The notes below the pieces were generated by a model. It was given only the letters and a program-made list of their open reading frames with translations, did not search any database and had not been told where the DNA came from. From an uncultured bacterium (GTDB taxonomy: Bacteria > Actinomycetota > Coriobacteriia > Coriobacteriales > Coriobacteriaceae): a DNA stretch of 13,283 nucleotides. The position numbers and the translations under genes are program-made. The stretch covers positions 1 to 13,283 of the forward strand of contig CAJMOP010000050.1 in the NCBI GenBank assembly GCA_905215115.1. The letters are read 5' to 3'. Positions 12,414 to 13,283 of the stretch are shown here, piece by piece; the first letter of the stretch is position 1; every line of letters begins with the position of its first letter.

Positions 12414-13283
12414 AGAGATGCCCCATCAGATCGGTGTGGTACATGCCCGACAAGAACTCATCGTTTGCCAGCACGTCGAGCTGCAGTTCGCTGTTTTCGC
12501 TCACGCCCTCAATCACGAGCTCGCCCAGGGCCGTGCGCATCTTGCGAATAGCGCCGTCACGCGTGGGCGCGCACACGATGAGCTTGCCGAGCATGGAGTC
12601 GTAGTACGGCGGAACGTTCGCACCGGTAAACATGGCGGAATCCCAGCGCACGCGCGGACCACCCGGCACACGCAACGCGGTGACCGTTCCGCATGACGGC
12701 AGAAAGTCCGGCGTTTCGGCATTGATGCGGCACTCCATGGCGTGGTTGCGAACCGGCATGTCCTCCTGCTCAAAGGGCAGAGGCTGGCCGGCTGCCACGC
12801 GCAGCTGCCACTTGACCAAGTCGGTATCGGTCACAAACTCCGTAACCGGATGCTCCACCTGCAAGCGCGTGTTCATTTCCATGAAGTAGAAATTGCCGTC
12901 GTCCGAATACAGGAACTCGATGGTACCGGCTCCTTCGTAGCCGACGGCACGAGCCAGGTCACGCGCTGCCTTGTGCATGCGAGCACGAATGTCGTCGCGT
13001 CCGTCGAGGCACGGCGCGGGGCTCTCCTCGATCAGCTTTTGGTTGCGACGCTGAACCGAGCACTCGCGCTCGCCGAGCGAAAACACATGGCCCTGCTTAT
13101 CGGCCATAATCTGCACCTCGACATGGTGCGCCGGCGCGACGAACTTCTCCATGTAGCACTCGCCGTCGCCAAAGACGGCCTCGCCCTCGGCACGTGCCTC
13201 GATGAACGCCTTTGCCGCATCTTCCACGCGCTCGACCTTGCGAATGCCGCGACCGCCACCGCCGGCGCGCGCCTTAATAAGCA
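12400..13283 (-). CDS. accC: Biotin carboxylase subunit of acetyl-CoA carboxylase, partial (N-terminus beyond window)
   Basis: The visible 293 residues are the C-terminal two-thirds of biotin carboxylase, which uses ATP and bicarbonate to carboxylate the biotin on BCCP. The frame runs to the window edge with the ATP-grasp glycine loop (LIKARAGGGGRGIRKVERVE). It continues with HHVEVQIMADKQGHVFSLGE, ECSVQRRNQKLIEESPAP, and the catalytic FYFMEMNTRLQVEHPVTE with its metal-binding Glu/Asn and active-site Arg. The C-terminal biotin-carboxylase domain (ECRINAETPDFLPSCGTVTA) ends at TAG 12402-12400. An internal GTG at 13227 is not the start. About 155 residues are missing, judging from the family length of about 450. 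accB would be expected upstream, outside the window. Confidence 0.96.
   Translation of the reverse strand, partial: LIKARAGGGGRGIRKVERVEDAAKAFIEARAEGEAVFGDGECYMEKFVAPAHHVEVQIMADKQGHVFSLGERECSVQRRNQKLIEESPAPCLDGRDDIRARMHKAARDLARAVGYEGAGTIEFLYSDDGNFYFMEMNTRLQVEHPVTEFVTDTDLVKWQLRVAAGQPLPFEQEDMPVRNHAMECRINAETPDFLPSCGTVTALRVPGGPRVRWDSAMFTGANVPPYYDSMLGKLIVCAPTRDGAIRKMRTALGELVIEGVSENSELQLDVLANDEFLSGMYHTDLMGHLYADE

Noticed and set aside
11238..12551. Plus-strand open frame (437 codons) opposite accD-accA
   Set aside because: Shadow frame; the minus strand encodes an unmistakable carboxyltransferase with catalytic and zinc motifs.

Overview
The window looks like a moderately GC-rich bacterial chromosome. 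The best fit is a gut Actinomycetota of class Coriobacteriia, probably Collinsella or a close relative. I base this on protein style (L16 with an acidic alanine-rich tail, L24 with a zinc-ribbon tail, a fused AccD-AccA) and on memory of the family, not on a search. Every intact gene lies on the minus strand, so the window reads biologically from right to left.

Right part (about 13283 to 7463). First comes the C-terminal two-thirds of biotin carboxylase (accC, cut by the window edge). It overlaps a single gene encoding both carboxyltransferase halves of acetyl-CoA carboxylase (accD-accA fusion); together they make malonyl-CoA for fatty acid synthesis. Then follow an orphan PTS sugar permease (EIIC only) with TGTGACA repeats in front of it, an intrinsic terminator, a cation diffusion facilitator whose metal-site residues suggest manganese, and a histidine-phosphatase (phosphoglycerate-mutase-like) enzyme.

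Centre and left (7013 to 1225). This is a ribosomal-protein cluster in classic S10-spc order: rplC, rplD, rplW, rplB, rpsS, rplV, rpsC, rplP, rpmC, rpsQ, rplN, rplX. Spacing is mostly a few bases or direct overlap, so the genes should be cotranscribed and translationally coupled. Both ends are unusual: rpsJ (S10) is missing in front of rplC, and a strong intrinsic terminator follows rplX where rplE would normally come. Only three large gaps interrupt the cluster: before rplC (449 nt), before rplB (179 nt) and before rplN (118 nt). All three hold dense inverted repeats that would fold as RNA on the coding strand. The rplC and rplB leaders share a 26-bp sequence at 23 of 26 positions, and the rplN leader can fold as a three-way junction. 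These are the best candidates for an undescribed regulatory system, most simply autoregulation by ribosomal proteins. The rplC upstream region also holds a perfect 41-bp inverted repeat around a 69-bp spacer, which no gene explains.

Left edge (1 to 1164). A broken IS3-family transposase on the plus strand is followed by about 700 bp with no convincing gene. That stretch is rich in inverted repeats and may be a repeated intergenic element.
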